Source: Pseudomonas pergaminensis (lineage in GTDB: Bacteria > Pseudomonadota > Gammaproteobacteria > Pseudomonadales > Pseudomonadaceae). Taken from it: a stretch of 64,000 nt of DNA. The first letter of the stretch is position 1; every line of letters starts with the position of its first letter. A program made the translations under genes and the position numbers. The notes under the pieces are model-generated. The model made no database searches. It was not told the DNA's origin and saw nothing but the letters and a program-made list of their open reading frames with translations. Location: NCBI RefSeq assembly GCF_024112395.2, contig NZ_CP078013.2, forward strand, positions 248,001 to 312,000, in the 5' to 3' direction. Positions 8,678 through 19,074 of this stretch are shown here, in pieces.

Positions 8678-10678
8678 ATGAGTGCATCGTCCACCCCATC
8701 CAGCAGCCTGGTGCGCATGAATGCGCCCGTCTTCTACTTTGCCGCGAGCTTCATCCTGCTGTTCGGCATCACTGTCATCGCTATTCCGCAACAGGCTGGC
8801 GCCTGGCTGCTGGCGGCGCAAAACTGGGCGGCCAATACGGTCGGCTGGTACTACATGCTGGCGATGACCCTGTATCTGGTCTTCGTGGTGGTCACCGCGC
8901 TATCGGGCTACGGCAAGATAAAACTCGGTGCCGACCACGACGAGCCCGAATTCAGTTACCTGTCCTGGGCCGGCATGCTGTTCGCCGCTGGGATCAGCAT
9001 CACGCTGTTCTTCTTCTGTGTGTCCGAGCCGCTGACACACCTGGTGCAACCGCCCCAGGGCGCGCCAATGAACGCCGATGCTGCGCGCCAGGCCATGCAG
9101 ATCCTGTTTCTGCACTGGGGCCTGCATGGCTGGGGTGTGTTTGCCTTTGTGGGCATGGCCCTGGCGTACTTCGCCTACCGGCATAACTTGCCTCTGGCGC
9201 TGCGTTCGGCGCTGTACCCGCTGATCGGCAAGCGCATCAACGGTCCCATCGGTTATGCGGTGGATGGCTTCGGCATCATCGCTACGGTGTTCGGCCTCGG
9301 CGCGGACATGGGCTTTGGCGTTTTGCACCTCAACTCCGGGCTCGATTACCTGTTTGGCATCGCCCACACCCAGTGGATCCAGGTCGGCCTGATCACCCTG
9401 ATGATGGGCGCCGCGATCCTGGTCGCCGTCTCCGGCGTCGACAAGGGCGTGCGGGTGATGTCCGACATCAACATGCTGCTGGCCTGTGCGCTGTTGTTGT
9501 TCGTGCTGTTCGCAGGTCCCACCCAGCATTTGCTCAACACTCTGATCCAGAACATCGGTGACTACCTGGGCGCCTTGCCGACCAAGAGTTTCGATGTGTA
9601 CGCCTACGACAAACCGAGCGACTGGTTGGGTGGTTGGACGGTGTTCTACTGGGCCTGGTGGATCGCATGGTCGCCGTTCGTGGGCCTGTTCATCGCACGG
9701 ATTTCCCGTGGCCGCACCATCCGTGAGTTCGTGTTCGGCGTGCTGCTGATCCCGTTGGGCTTCACCCTGGCGTGGATGTCGATCTTCGGCAACAGCGCCA
9801 TCGACCAGGTGCTCAACCACGGGCTGACCGCGCTCGGCCAGTCGGCCATCGATGACCCGTCGATGAGCCTCTACCTGCTGCTGGAAACCTACCCGTGGAG
9901 CAAGACCGTCATCGCGGTCACGGTGTTTATCAGCTTTGTGTTCTTCGTCACCTCCGCCGACTCCGGCACCGTGGTGCTGTCGACGCTGTCGTCCAAGGGC
10001 GGCAACGCCGACGAAGACGGGCCGAAATGGCTGCGGGTGTTCTGGGGCGCGATGACCGCGCTGGTCACCAGTGCCTTGTTGTTTGCCGGCAGTATCGACT
10101 CGCTCAAGTCAGCGGTGGTGCTGACCTCGTTGCCGTTTTCGATGATCTTGCTGCTGATGATGTGGGGGCTGCACAAGGCTTTCTACCTCGAATCGCAGAA
10201 GCAGATCGCCCAGCTGCACTCGCTGGCGCCGGTGTCGGGCTCCCGCAAGGGCACTGGCGGTTGGCGTCAGCGCTTGAGCCAGGCGGTGCATTTCCCGTCA
10301 CGCGACGAGGTGTACCGTTTCCTTGAGACCACGGTGCGCCCGGCGATCGAAGAAGTGACGGCGGTGTTTGTCGAAAAAGGCCTTAGCGTCGTCACCCAGC
10401 CCGACCCGTCCAACGACAGCGTCAGCCTGGAAATCGGCCACGGCGAAGAGCATCCATTCGTTTACCAAGTGCAGATGCGCGGCTATTTCACGCCGTCATT
10501 TGCACGCGGTGGCATGGGTTCCAAGCAGCTCAACAACCGTCGCTACTACCGGGCGGAAGTGCATTTGAGCGAGGGCAGCCAGGACTACGATCTGGTCGGC
10601 TACACCAAGGAACAAATCATCAACGACATTCTCGACCAGTACGAGCGACACTTGCAGTTCCTGCACCTGGTGCGCTGA
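8678..10678 (+). CDS. betT: BCCT-family transporter, BetT type (choline/betaine-like substrate)
   Basis: This inner-membrane carrier of 666 residues has about 12 membrane segments. It also has the long hydrophilic C-terminal domain (from about residue 500) that marks BetT-type members. The family signature WTVFYWAWWIAWSPFVG lies in the tryptophan-rich eighth helix. The start ATG at 8678 was preferred because an earlier in-frame ATG falls inside the operator palindrome and BetT proteins begin near this point. Choline, betaine or another zwitterion such as taurine is the likely substrate. No bet catabolic genes are nearby; the sulfur context leaves taurine-like substrates open. Confidence 0.85.
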   Translation: MSASSTPSSSLVRMNAPVFYFAASFILLFGITVIAIPQQAGAWLLAAQNWAANTVGWYYMLAMTLYLVFVVVTALSGYGKIKLGADHDEPEFSYLSWAGMLFAAGISITLFFFCVSEPLTHLVQPPQGAPMNADAARQAMQILFLHWGLHGWGVFAFVGMALAYFAYRHNLPLALRSALYPLIGKRINGPIGYAVDGFGIIATVFGLGADMGFGVLHLNSGLDYLFGIAHTQWIQVGLITLMMGAAILVAVSGVDKGVRVMSDINMLLACALLLFVLFAGPTQHLLNTLIQNIGDYLGALPTKSFDVYAYDKPSDWLGGWTVFYWAWWIAWSPFVGLFIARISRGRTIREFVFGVLLIPLGFTLAWMSIFGNSAIDQVLNHGLTALGQSAIDDPSMSLYLLLETYPWSKTVIAVTVFISFVFFVTSADSGTVVLSTLSSKGGNADEDGPKWLRVFWGAMTALVTSALLFAGSIDSLKSAVVLTSLPFSMILLLMMWGLHKAFYLESQKQIAQLHSLAPVSGSRKGTGGWRQRLSQAVHFPSRDEVYRFLETTVRPAIEEVTAVFVEKGLSVVTQPDPSNDSVSLEIGHGEEHPFVYQVQMRGYFTPSFARGGMGSKQLNNRRYYRAEVHLSEGSQDYDLVGYTKEQIINDILDQYERHLQFLHLVR

Positions 10679-10693
10679 GGTTCAGGCCCTGAT

Positions 10694-10810
10694 CACCAGC
10701 TCCGACATCAGGAGCTGGTGTCGGTGCTTTACCCACACAACCGACACCTGTCGCCGAGGGTGCGAGTGTTCGTCGACGGGCTCGCCGAAATCTTCGAAAA
10801 TGCCCGCTAA
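10694..10810 (+). pseudogene. remnant of a LysR-type regulator C-terminus
   Basis: A 38-codon open stretch on the plus strand ends ...LYPHNRHLSPRVRVFVDGLA then EIFENAR and TAA at 10808. This is the hallmark C-terminal strand-helix of LysR regulators (YP..RHLSP+VR.F+D). No HTH or effector domain remains upstream; the BCCT gene ends only 16 nt before. The usual segment between ELV and the YP motif is missing, as after an internal deletion. A hairpin (CACCAGCTCC / GGAGCTGGTG, 10694-10720) covers the join. Decayed gene, not functional. Confidence 0.65.
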
Positions 10811-10950
10811 GCCGCGTAGTAGAAGGGTTTCTTAAATTTAATTTCATCCGTCCACGCCGCTGTTTGACGCGGAACTGTCATCTGGCCACTGCGTAATTGT
10901 GTGAAGCGTTTGACGCTTTCATTTCAGAACAGTGACGGAGACCGGTACCA

Positions 10951-12300
10951 ATGAAGACGTTATTAAGCCCCATGGTGGGTGCCGCCATGGCGAGCTTTAT
11001 GCTGTCCGCCCATGCCGATTTTATCGATGACAGCCACGCCGATGTGACCCTGCTCAATCGCTATCTCAACCAGCAGGGGCGTGACGTGGTGAACAGCAAC
11101 GCCAAGGCCCACAGCATTCGTGATTGGGGCCAGGGGTTCGAGTTCAACTTCAAGTCCGGCTATACCGAAGGCCCAGTGGGTTTTGGCCTGGACCTGCAGG
11201 CGTTCTACGGGTTGAAACTGGACTCCGGCGGCGACCTCAACGACAAGGATCACCAGGGCCGCTACCCCGGCAGCATGTTCCCGCTGGACAACGGCAAATC
11301 CGCCGACCAGTTCGGCGTGTTGAGCCCGACGTTCAAGATGCGTTTTGCCAAGGATGAGCTGCGTGTCGGCACGCTCTACGGCAACAACCCGATACTCGCC
11401 AACACCGACGGGCGCCTGTACCAGCAGACCAATACCGGTGTACAACTGGTGTCCAAGGACCTCAGTGATTTCACCTTCACCGGCGGCGACATCTTCAAGA
11501 CCAAGATCCGCAACGAAACCGGCGACCAGGGCATGATCACCGCCGGCGGCACCAAAGAGAGTGATCGCTTCCTGTTCGGCGGTGCGGACTACACCGGCAT
11601 CCAGAACACCACGGTCAGCCTGTGGTATTCCAACCTTGAGGATTACTACCAGCAGTTTTTCCTTGGCGCCAAGCGCCATGACGCCTTGTCCGTCGGCGCC
11701 ATCGACACCGACGTGCGCGTGTTCCGCAGCCTCGGGGTGGGCGGCAACGCCGACGGTGACAAAGACTTCGCAGCGGCTGGCCTCTACGGTGACGGCACGG
11801 GCAAGGGTCGCATCAACCAGACCACCGCGAGCTTGCTTGAGAGCTACAGCCTGGACGGCCATACCGTCGGCCTGGGTATCCAGAAGAACAGTGGCGACAG
11901 CGACTTCCCGTACCTGGATTCCGGCCTGAACAGCGGCGACAACCGCCAGGGCCCCGGTTCAGGCGCCGACACCCCGGCGCTGACCAACATGCAGTTGAAC
12001 AAATTCCAGCACGCCGGTGAGCGCACCTGGCTGGCGCAATACAAATATGACTTCGGCAAACTCGGCCTCACCGGCCTGACGTTCTCCGCTGCCTACGCCC
12101 ATGGCGATGACATCCGCACGGCGCAGGGCACCACCAGCGAATGGGAGCGTAATGTCGCCGTGGCCTATCAAGTACCCACCGGCACCCTCAAAGGCCTGGG
12201 CGTAACCTGGAAAAATGCCCACGCCAGCCCGGACATCACCGGCGCCACCGTGCAAGATGAAAACCGCTTCTATGTGAGTTATGTCGTTCCACTCTGGTAG
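10951..12300 (+). CDS. OprD-family outer-membrane porin
   Basis: This 449-residue substrate-specific porin has a signal peptide (MKTLLSPMVGAAMASFMLSAHA, cleavage before DFIDDS). It opens with FIDDSHADVTLLNRYLNQ and continues with alternating beta-strand pattern, as in 18-strand OprD proteins. It ends with an aromatic C-terminal strand (FYVSYVVPLW) for BAM-mediated insertion. It could admit small anions or zwitterions across the outer membrane. Its place between a BCCT carrier and the tau genes makes an organosulfur or betaine-like solute a reasonable guess, but the substrate is not readable from the sequence. Confidence 0.88.
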   Translation: MKTLLSPMVGAAMASFMLSAHADFIDDSHADVTLLNRYLNQQGRDVVNSNAKAHSIRDWGQGFEFNFKSGYTEGPVGFGLDLQAFYGLKLDSGGDLNDKDHQGRYPGSMFPLDNGKSADQFGVLSPTFKMRFAKDELRVGTLYGNNPILANTDGRLYQQTNTGVQLVSKDLSDFTFTGGDIFKTKIRNETGDQGMITAGGTKESDRFLFGGADYTGIQNTTVSLWYSNLEDYYQQFFLGAKRHDALSVGAIDTDVRVFRSLGVGGNADGDKDFAAAGLYGDGTGKGRINQTTASLLESYSLDGHTVGLGIQKNSGDSDFPYLDSGLNSGDNRQGPGSGADTPALTNMQLNKFQHAGERTWLAQYKYDFGKLGLTGLTFSAAYAHGDDIRTAQGTTSEWERNVAVAYQVPTGTLKGLGVTWKNAHASPDITGATVQDENRFYVSYVVPLW

Positions 12301-12348
12301 GCAATTGCTGTAAAACGGAAAGGCAGACTTAAGCGATTCAGCTGGTTA

Positions 12349-12386
12349 AAAGGCCTGGGAATATCGTTATTCCCGGGCCTTATTTG
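12349..12386 (+). terminator. terminator-like hairpin after the OprD porin
   Basis: AGGCCTGGGAATA and TATTCCCGGGCCT pair over 13 bp with one G-T pair across a 4-base loop. The stem is followed by TATTTG, a poor U-tract. It separates the porin from mgrA. Confidence 0.65.
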
Positions 12387-12408
12387 CCTACGTCCAAGAG
12401 AGGATTCG

Positions 12409-13446
12409 ATGACTTACATTGCTGCCGAAAACCGCTATGAATCTATCCCGTATCGCCGCGTAGGCCGCAGTGGGTTGGTGCTGCCTGCACTGTCCCTGGG
12501 CCTGTGGCACAACTTTGGCGACAGCACCCCGATCGACACCCAGCGCGCCTTGCTGCGCACCGCGTTCGACCTGGGCATCAACCACTTCGACCTGGCCAAC
12601 AACTACGGCCCACCGTACGGCAGCGCCGAGATCAACTTTGGCCGTTTGCTGCGCGAAGACTTCAAGCACTACCGCGATGAACTGATCATCTCCAGCAAGG
12701 CGGGCTGGGACATGTGGCCCGGTCCTTACGGCCAGGGCGGTGGCTCGCGCAAATACGTGCTGGCCAGCCTCGACCAGAGCCTGCAACGCCTGGGTGTCGA
12801 CTATGTGGATATCTTCTATTCCCACCGTTTTGACGCCGACACCCCCCTGGAAGAAACCGCCAGCGCCCTCGCCACTGCCGTACAACAAGGCAAGGCGTTG
12901 TACATCGGTATCTCGTCCTACTCAGGGGTAAAAACCCGCGAAATCGCCGCCCTGCTCAAAGAGTGGAAAGTGCCGCTGCTGATTCACCAGCCGGCCTACA
13001 ACCTGCTCAACCGCTGGGTGGAAAAAGACCTGCTGGACACCACCGAAGAACTCGGTGCCGGGGTGATTGCGTTCACACCGCTGGCTCAAGGGCTGCTGAC
13101 CGACAAGTACCTCAACGGCGTGCCGGCGGATGCGCGGGTGAATCGTCCGGGGGGTGGTTCGTTGCAGGCCAAGCACCTGTCCGAAGCCAACATCGCCCAC
13201 GTGCGTGCACTGAATGAAATCGCCCAGCGCCGGGGCCAGAGCCTGGCGCAACTGGCATTGGCCTGGACCCTGCGTGACCCACGAGTGACCAGTGCACTGA
13301 TCGGTGCGAGCCGGCCGGAGCAGATCATCGAAAACGTCGGTGCGTTGAAGAACTTGAGCTTTAGCGTGGAAGAACTGGCGGAGATCGATCGGTTTGCCCA
13401 GGAAGGCGGGATCAACCTGTGGGAAAAGCCGTCTACTGCTGAGTAA
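12409..13446 (+). CDS. mgrA: L-glyceraldehyde 3-phosphate reductase MgrA (aldo/keto reductase)
   Basis: This 345-residue cytosolic NADPH-dependent aldo-keto reductase belongs to the YghZ/MgrA group, related to Kv-beta subunits. The TIM-barrel catalytic set is visible: Asp and Tyr in HFDLANNYGPPYGSAE, Lys in IISSKAGWDMWPGPYG, and His in VDIFYSHRFD. The SSYSG and GASRPEQI segments form the NADP pocket. Known members reduce L-glyceraldehyde 3-phosphate and detoxify methylglyoxal. GAGAGGA precedes the ATG. In Pseudomonas such genes often sit in sulfur-starvation loci; here it lies between porin and tau genes, which may reflect aldehyde removal (inference). Confidence 0.88.
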   Translation: MTYIAAENRYESIPYRRVGRSGLVLPALSLGLWHNFGDSTPIDTQRALLRTAFDLGINHFDLANNYGPPYGSAEINFGRLLREDFKHYRDELIISSKAGWDMWPGPYGQGGGSRKYVLASLDQSLQRLGVDYVDIFYSHRFDADTPLEETASALATAVQQGKALYIGISSYSGVKTREIAALLKEWKVPLLIHQPAYNLLNRWVEKDLLDTTEELGAGVIAFTPLAQGLLTDKYLNGVPADARVNRPGGGSLQAKHLSEANIAHVRALNEIAQRRGQSLAQLALAWTLRDPRVTSALIGASRPEQIIENVGALKNLSFSVEELAEIDRFAQEGGINLWEKPSTAE

Positions 13447-13465
13447 CCTGGCGTAGCCCGGTCAA

Positions 13466-13555
13466 TGTGGGAGCCGGGCTTGCCCGCGATAGCGGTGTGT
13501 CAGCTAATGAATCTGTTGCTGACTCACCGCTATCGCAGGCAAGCCAGCTCCCACA
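13466..13555. repeat. REPIN-type inverted repeat
   Basis: Left arm TGTGGGAGCCGGGCTTGCCC (one extra G) and right arm GGCAAGCCAGCTCCCACA lie between the convergent ends of mgrA and tauD. Confidence 0.9.
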
Positions 13556-13578
13556 GTGATTTTCAGTGTGTTTGAGAG

Positions 13579-14415
13579 CTAGAACGGCACATCCCCCAGG
13601 ATCGTCGCGCGATGCATCACCCGCCGCTGCGGCCGGTAGTCGTCCACGGCGTAATGCTGCGTCACGCGGTTATCCCAGAACGCCACATCGTTTTCCTGCC
13701 AGCGCCAGCGGATGGTGAACTCCGGACGTGTCGCGTGGGCGAACAAGAGCTTCAGGATCGCTTCACTCTCCGCCGGCTCGAGCTCATTGATCTTGGTGGT
13801 AAACCCATCACTCACAAACAGCGACTTGCGCCCACTCACCGGATGCGTACGCACCACCGGGTGGGACAGCGGTGGGTTCTTCTTGCGGGTTTCTTCCCAC
13901 CGCGCCAGGTCTTCGACGGTGTTGCCAAAACGCTCCAGCGGGAAGGATTTGGTGAAGTCGTGGGTGGCGGTAAGCCCATCGAGCAAGCGTTTTAACGGCT
14001 CGGACAACGCCTCATACGCCGCAATGCCACTGGCCCACAGCGTATCGCCGCCAAACGCCGGCAGCAGCTTGGCGCTGAGCACCGCGCCGAGCGCCGGGGT
14101 GGGCAGGAAGGTCACGTCGGTGTGCCACACGGCGTTGTCACGCACGTCGGTGACGTCGGTGTCGAGGATCAACACTTCAGGCTGTTCCGGCACGTTGGGG
14201 TAGATCGGGTGAATGTGCAGGTCACCGAAATTCGCCGCGAACCGCGCCTGTTGTTGCGGGTTGATGTCTTGGTCGCGGAAGAACAGCACTGAATGGGTGA
14301 GCAACGCCTGTTCGATGGCGTCGCGTTGTTCGAGGTTCAGCGGCTGGGTGATATCGACGCCACTGATCTGGGCGCCCAGGGCGGTGCTTAATGGGGTAAC
14401 GGTCAGGCTGCTCAT
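13579..14415 (-). CDS. tauD: taurine dioxygenase TauD
   Basis: TauD is an Fe(II)/2-oxoglutarate oxygenase that converts taurine to aminoacetaldehyde and sulfite. From the ATG at 14415 ([10 protein letters not shown]...) the protein has 278 residues, the usual length; a longer in-frame start would run into tauC. Iron ligands His98 and Asp100 (VWHTDVTF) and His254 (TQHYAVDDY) are present. Arg269, which binds 2-oxoglutarate (VMHRATI), is also present. It is the last gene of the minus-strand tauABCD operon, 11 nt after tauC. Motifs and context both support the assignment; related alkylsulfate oxygenases share the fold but not this context. Confidence 0.94.
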   Translation of the reverse strand: MSSLTVTPLSTALGAQISGVDITQPLNLEQRDAIEQALLTHSVLFFRDQDINPQQQARFAANFGDLHIHPIYPNVPEQPEVLILDTDVTDVRDNAVWHTDVTFLPTPALGAVLSAKLLPAFGGDTLWASGIAAYEALSEPLKRLLDGLTATHDFTKSFPLERFGNTVEDLARWEETRKKNPPLSHPVVRTHPVSGRKSLFVSDGFTTKINELEPAESEAILKLLFAHATRPEFTIRWRWQENDVAFWDNRVTQHYAVDDYRPQRRVMHRATILGDVPF

Positions 14416-14426
14416 GCTGTTCTCAC

Positions 14427-15263
14427 TCAATGTGCCTGGCCATGCCACGGCACCCATTTACGCTGCAGGGCCCGCAAGCCCATTTCCATGGCGAAGGCGA
14501 TCAGGGCGATGACCAGGATCCCCAGCACCACCACGTCGGTGACCAGAAACTGCGCCGCCGATTGCACCATGAAGCCCAAGCCGCTGGTGGCGGCGATCAG
14601 CTCGGCGGCGACCAACGTCGACCAGCCCACACCCAGCCCGATGCGCACGCCGGTGAGGATGTCGGGCAGGGCGCTCGGCAGGATCACATGGCGAATCAGC
14701 TGCGCGCGGGTGGCGCCCAGCGACTGCGCAGCGCGCAGCTTGGCCGGGTCGACTGTGCGCACACCCGTGGCGGTGGCGATGGCTATCGGCGCAAAGATCG
14801 CCAGGTAAATCAGCAGCACCTTGGACAGCTCGCCAATGCCGCACCAGATCACGATCAGCGGCAGGTAGGCGAGCGGCGGGATCGGCCGGTAGAACTCGAT
14901 CAGCGGGTCGAGTACACCCCGGGCAATACGATTGGAACCGATGGCAATTCCCACCGGCACGGCGGTCAGCACCGCAAAGCCCAGGCCCAGGCCGATACGG
15001 CTGAGGCTCGCGCCCAGGTGCTGCCAGAGAGTGGAATCCATGTAGCCCGTGGTCGCCAGCAGCCAGCCTTTTTGCAGCACGGCGGACGGCGGCGGCAGGA
15101 ACAGCGGTTCGATCAAACCGGTGGCGGTCACGGCCCACCAGATCACCAGCAAGGCGACCAGGGTCAGCAGGCTGATCCAGCGCGTGCTCAGGCTGCGACG
15201 TACCGGGATGACCGTGTGCGCGACCGGTTTAGTGACGGTGGCGGGGAGTTCGTAGCTGCTCAT
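14427..15263 (-). CDS. tauC: taurine ABC transporter permease TauC
   Basis: This 278-residue inner-membrane permease of the SsuC/TauC/NrtB type has six predicted hydrophobic segments. Its EAA-like loop reads [20 protein letters not shown]. Its ATG overlaps the tauB stop by 4 nt (ATGA), a sign of translational coupling. It forms the channel through which taurine passes from TauA under TauB ATPase power. Confidence 0.93.
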   Translation of the reverse strand: MSSYELPATVTKPVAHTVIPVRRSLSTRWISLLTLVALLVIWWAVTATGLIEPLFLPPPSAVLQKGWLLATTGYMDSTLWQHLGASLSRIGLGLGFAVLTAVPVGIAIGSNRIARGVLDPLIEFYRPIPPLAYLPLIVIWCGIGELSKVLLIYLAIFAPIAIATATGVRTVDPAKLRAAQSLGATRAQLIRHVILPSALPDILTGVRIGLGVGWSTLVAAELIAATSGLGFMVQSAAQFLVTDVVVLGILVIALIAFAMEMGLRALQRKWVPWHGQAH

Positions 15264-16039
15264 GCGGACACCTGCCGTTGGGAGAACACTTTGCCCAGCA
15301 CGTGTTCGCGGGTTTCGATAAAACGCGGGTCGGACTTGATCGCCCGCGCCGACTCACCGGCGGCGTAGCGTTGGCCGAAGTCCAGGCTCAGGCGTTCGAC
15401 GATCTGGCCGGGGTTGGGCGCCAGCAGGATCAGGTCGGTGGCGAGAAATACCGCCTCTTCGATGTCGTGGGTAATCAGGAACACCGGCTTGGCCGTGCGC
15501 CGCCAGACTTGCAGCAGCAGCTCCTGCATCTGTTCGCGGGTGAAGGCATCGAGGGCGCCGAAGGGTTCATCCATCAGCAACACACGAGGGTCGGCTGCCA
15601 GGGCGCGGGCTAGGCCGACACGCTGCTTCTGGCCGCCGGAAAGCTGCCAGATGCGGCGGCTGTCGAAACCGGCCAGGTCGACCAGCGCGAGCATTTCCCG
15701 GGCGCGCACTTCGCGTTGTGCCTTGGGCACGCCGGCCAGCTCCAGGCCGAAGCCGACATTGGCCAGCACGTCCTGCCAGGGCAGCAGGGCGTCGTCCTGG
15801 AACACCACGCCGCGCTCGGCGCTGGGGCCTTTGACCGGCACGCCATCGAGGGTGATGCGCCCGGCAGACGGTTCGACAAAGCCGGCAATCAGGTTCAACA
15901 GCGAAGTCTTGCCACTGCCGGACGGACCGAGGGCCACCAGCAATTGCTGGGGCCCCAGGTCGAGTGAGATGTCGGACAGTACCGGTTCTGTGGCGCCTGG
16001 GTACTGTGCGCTGATGCGCTCCAGCTGTAGCAAGGCCAT
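15260..16039 (-). CDS. tauB: taurine ABC transporter ATP-binding protein TauB
   Basis: This 259-residue ATPase has Walker [10 protein letters not shown] at residues 38-46, the LSGGQKQR signature, Walker B VLLMDEP with the D-loop SxxD equivalent FGALD, and the switch histidine in ITHDIEEA. The SsuB/TauB sulfonate importer class fits. The gene sits 16 nt after tauA and overlaps tauC by 4 nt within the operon. Confidence 0.94.
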   Translation of the reverse strand: MALLQLERISAQYPGATEPVLSDISLDLGPQQLLVALGPSGSGKTSLLNLIAGFVEPSAGRITLDGVPVKGPSAERGVVFQDDALLPWQDVLANVGFGLELAGVPKAQREVRAREMLALVDLAGFDSRRIWQLSGGQKQRVGLARALAADPRVLLMDEPFGALDAFTREQMQELLLQVWRRTAKPVFLITHDIEEAVFLATDLILLAPNPGQIVERLSLDFGQRYAAGESARAIKSDPRFIETREHVLGKVFSQRQVSA

Positions 16040-16055
16040 CGCAATGAACTCCTGA

Positions 16056-17033
16056 TCAGTTAGTAATGAACTTGGCGCTGACGTAAGGGGCGTAATCCGG
16101 CAGCACGGCTTCGACCTTGCCTTGTTCCTTCAGGAACGCTGCGGTATCGGTCACGGCCTTGGTAGTCGGTGCGCCCAGCAGGGTCACCTGGTCAGCGGCC
16201 AGCGGGTAGACGTTGCCTCGCAGCAGCAAGGGGATGTCACTGGCCTTGGCGCCGGAGAGCTTGACCAGTTTGTCGACGTTGCCTTTGTCGGCGAGCCAGG
16301 CTTGTGGGTCTTTGCGGTAAGCGGCGTAGGCGTCCAGGGTGACTTTGGCGAACGCGGTGACGATTTCCGGGTGCTTCTCGGCGAAGTCCTTACGCACGAT
16401 CCAGGCATCGAAGGTCGGCGCGCCGAACTTGGCCAGTTCGCCGGAGGTTATCAGCACCTTGCCGTTCTCCTTGGCGACGCCCAGGGCGGGGTCCCACACG
16501 TAAGTCGCGTCGATATCGCCACGCTTCCAGGCGGCGATGATGGCCGGTGGCGCGAGGTTGAGGATGGTCACTTTGGCCGGGTCGATGTTCCAGTGCTTCA
16601 GCGCGGCCAGCAGGCTGTAGTGCCCGGTGGACACGAACGGCACGGCGATTTTCTTGCCGATCAGGTCCTGCGGGCTGTTGATCCCCGAACCGTTGCGCGC
16701 CACCAGGGCTTCGGCGCCGCCGATCTGGGTGGCGACGAGGAAGGTTTCCACCGGCACTTTGCGGGTGATGGCAGCGGTCAGCGGGCTGGAACCGAGGTAG
16801 CCGATCTGTACGTCGCCGGAAGCGATGGCGGCGATGATGTCGGCGCCATTGTCGAATTTGCGCCAGTCAATCTTGGCGTTGGTGGCTTTTTCATAGGCGC
16901 CATCGGCCTGGGCGACTTTGGCCGGGTCCACGGTGGTCTGGTAAGCGATGGTCACATCCGCCGCCTGGGCAAACAGGCTGGCACCGGCCAGGGACAATGC
17001 GGCCAAGAGGCGCAGAGGGATTAGCAGTTTCAA
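16056..17033 (-). CDS. tauA: taurine ABC transporter substrate-binding protein TauA
   Basis: This periplasmic taurine-binding protein has 325 residues with a Sec signal ([18 protein letters not shown]..., cleavage near QAADV). The start is a TTG at 17033, because GAGGAG stands exactly 7 nt before it; a TTG five codons earlier lacks such a site. The mature part shows the TauA/SsuA fold: [33 protein letters not shown] and TYVWDPALG. It is the first gene of tauABCD. An inverted repeat lies about 65 nt upstream. Confidence 0.93.
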   Translation of the reverse strand: MKLLIPLRLLAALSLAGASLFAQAADVTIAYQTTVDPAKVAQADGAYEKATNAKIDWRKFDNGADIIAAIASGDVQIGYLGSSPLTAAITRKVPVETFLVATQIGGAEALVARNGSGINSPQDLIGKKIAVPFVSTGHYSLLAALKHWNIDPAKVTILNLAPPAIIAAWKRGDIDATYVWDPALGVAKENGKVLITSGELAKFGAPTFDAWIVRKDFAEKHPEIVTAFAKVTLDAYAAYRKDPQAWLADKGNVDKLVKLSGAKASDIPLLLRGNVYPLAADQVTLLGAPTTKAVTDTAAFLKEQGKVEAVLPDYAPYVSAKFITN

Positions 17034-17097
17034 GGGGAAGCTCCTCAATCAGGCGGCCGAGGGTCGGCGTGTGAGGAGACTAAATGATCTAAGAATC

Positions 17098-17118
17098 CGA
17101 AAATAAATAACATTTTCG
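17098..17118 (-). promoter_or_regulatory. inverted repeat in the tauA promoter region
   Basis: CGAAAAT and ATTTTCG are exact reverse complements around the 7-bp AT spacer AAATAAC, 65 bp upstream of the tauA TTG. Position and AT content suit a sulfur-starvation activator site (CysB-like or a tau regulator), which is inference. Confidence 0.45.
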
Positions 17119-17172
17119 AATTAGCTTATGAGAAGAAAAGTGGAATTCGGTCCTCAGGCTGAGGGGAGCAAC

Positions 17173-17257
17173 TGTGGGAGCTGGCTTGCCTGCGATGCAC
17201 ACAACTCGGTATTCCAGATAGACCGAGCTGATGCTATCGCGGGCAAGCCAGCTCCCA
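17173..17257. repeat. REPIN-type inverted repeat
   Basis: Left arm TGTGGGAGCTGGCTTGCC and right arm GGCAAGCCAGCTCCCA, with the inner ATCGCGGG variant on the right side. It lies between the gshA 3' end and the tauA promoter. Confidence 0.88.
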
Positions 17258-17276
17258 TAGGGGGCCGCGTAAGGCT

Positions 17277-18860
17277 TTAGTTGCTGATGGCGAGAATGCT
17301 GGCCTGGTACGACCCAACAAACACATCGAAATCGCCCACTTCGTTCTGCTCCAACTCAGCTTGCTGCGCCAGCGAGGTCCGTGCCAGCTCCTCAAAGCGC
17401 GCCTGCTCTTCAGCCGGCAACGGCTCCTTACGGAAATGCTCGGCGTGCAACTGGCTCTGGTGCAGGGAGAACTGCGCAAAACTTTCTTTGCGCTCGGCCA
17501 TCGCCGCCAGCACTTGGGCCGAGGGTGTCAGGGACGGGTCCTTGACCTTGGCCATCTGAGCGTCCAGCGCCTGGCTGTGCTCGGTAATGCCCTGGCTCTC
17601 ATCCAGCAAGGCAGCCAGCGGTGCAATCTGTTCCAGCAGCTCGGCAGCCCATTCCTTCATGTCCACCGCCTGGCCTTGGCGCTGCAATTGCAGGCCTGGA
17701 CGGCGGCCTTCCTTGACCACGCTGAGGAAGTTGGACGTGGCGTTGCCGCACTCGTTGTCGGCGAACAGCGGACTGTCGTTCAGCGCGCAGTACAGCAGGA
17801 AGGCGTCGAGGAAACGCGATTCCGGCAGGTCGATGCCCATCGGCAGGAACGGGTTGATGTCCAGGCAGCGCACTTCGATGTACTGGATACCACGGGCCAT
17901 CAGCGCCTGGATCGGCCGCTCGCCGGTGTAGGTCACACGCTTGGGGCGGATGTTGGAGTAGTACTCGTTTTCGATCTGCAGGATGTTGGTGTTGAGCTGC
18001 ACCCACTCACCATCCTTGTGGGTGCCGACTTCGACGTACGGCGCGTAGGGCGTTGCCACCGCTTCGCGCAGGCTGTCGGTGTAGCTGCTCAAGTCGTTGT
18101 AGCACGGCGTGAGGCCGGCCTGGGCGTTGCTCTGGTAACCCAGGTCGCTCATGCGCAGGCTGGTGGCATACGGCAGGTACAGGGTGTCGGCGTCCAAGAC
18201 TTCCAGCTGGTGCGAACGACCGCGCAGGAAGCCGGCGTCCAGCGCTGGGGAGGCACCGAACAGGTACATCAACAGCCAGCTGTAGCGACGGAAATTACGG
18301 ATCAACGCGATATACGCGGTGGACTGGTAGTCGCGGTCGGTGCCGACGAAACCTTCAGTCTCCTTGAGCAATGGCCACAACGCTTCCGGCAGGGAAAAGT
18401 TGTAGTGGATGCCGGCGATGCATTGCATGGTCTTGCCGTAACGCAGGGCCAGGCCCTTGCGGTACACGTACTTGAGCTGGCCGATATTGGAGGTGCCGTA
18501 GTAGGCAATCGGAATATCTTCTTCGGCCGGCAACGGGCACGGCATTGAGGGGCTCCACAGGTATTCGCTGCCGAGCTTGGTGTAGGCAAAGCGGTGGATC
18601 TTGTCCAGGCTGCTCAGGGTATCGGCCGGGTTGGGCAGGGCGGGAGTGATGAACTCCAGCAGCGATTCCGAGTAGTCGGTGGTGATCTGTTCATGGGTCA
18701 ACGCGGCGCCCAGGGCTTCCGGGTGCGGCGTTTGCGCCAGTCGACCCTCACTGGTGACACGCAGGCATTCGCGCTCGATGCCGTGCAAGCACTGCTCTAG
18801 CAGGGAGAGGTGTTCGCGCTTGCCGAGCAGGGCCAGGCGGCGGTTGAGAAGTTCGCTCAA
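17277..18860 (-). CDS. gshA: glutamate-cysteine ligase
   Basis: GshA catalyses the ATP-dependent first step of glutathione synthesis. The TTG at 18860 is the preferred start ([13 protein letters not shown]...) because AAGGA lies 7 nt upstream; this gives 527 residues, the gamma-proteobacterial size. Typical segments are [13 protein letters not shown] near the N-terminus, [34 protein letters not shown] split over the centre, and [11 protein letters not shown]. It is transcribed from its own promoter region (18861-19074). The location next to the sulfur block is noteworthy since it consumes cysteine. Confidence 0.95.
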   Translation of the reverse strand: MSELLNRRLALLGKREHLSLLEQCLHGIERECLRVTSEGRLAQTPHPEALGAALTHEQITTDYSESLLEFITPALPNPADTLSSLDKIHRFAYTKLGSEYLWSPSMPCPLPAEEDIPIAYYGTSNIGQLKYVYRKGLALRYGKTMQCIAGIHYNFSLPEALWPLLKETEGFVGTDRDYQSTAYIALIRNFRRYSWLLMYLFGASPALDAGFLRGRSHQLEVLDADTLYLPYATSLRMSDLGYQSNAQAGLTPCYNDLSSYTDSLREAVATPYAPYVEVGTHKDGEWVQLNTNILQIENEYYSNIRPKRVTYTGERPIQALMARGIQYIEVRCLDINPFLPMGIDLPESRFLDAFLLYCALNDSPLFADNECGNATSNFLSVVKEGRRPGLQLQRQGQAVDMKEWAAELLEQIAPLAALLDESQGITEHSQALDAQMAKVKDPSLTPSAQVLAAMAERKESFAQFSLHQSQLHAEHFRKEPLPAEEQARFEELARTSLAQQAELEQNEVGDFDVFVGSYQASILAISN

Positions 18861-19074
18861 GTTGGATTCCTTCACGCGTCAGTCGCCCCAATATGGGGGT
18901 GGGCAGGACGGTCTACAAGGGTGAAGTTGAAACTGGCGTTATCGCCTGGTTTTGAGTCGATTTGACCCGCCTTTAAAAAGCCTACTTCACTCCATGAATT
19001 GGGCTATAGCGTGGCAAGAAAATTCCGACGCTGTTGTCGCAGCGCCGAAATTAACTCAAATCGAGGGTGGGGAG

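Noticed and set aside
10694..10720. CACCAGCTCC/GGAGCTGGTG hairpin as the betT terminator
   Set aside because: There is no T run after the stem and the sequence is explained by the LysR remnant. It may still form RNA structure.
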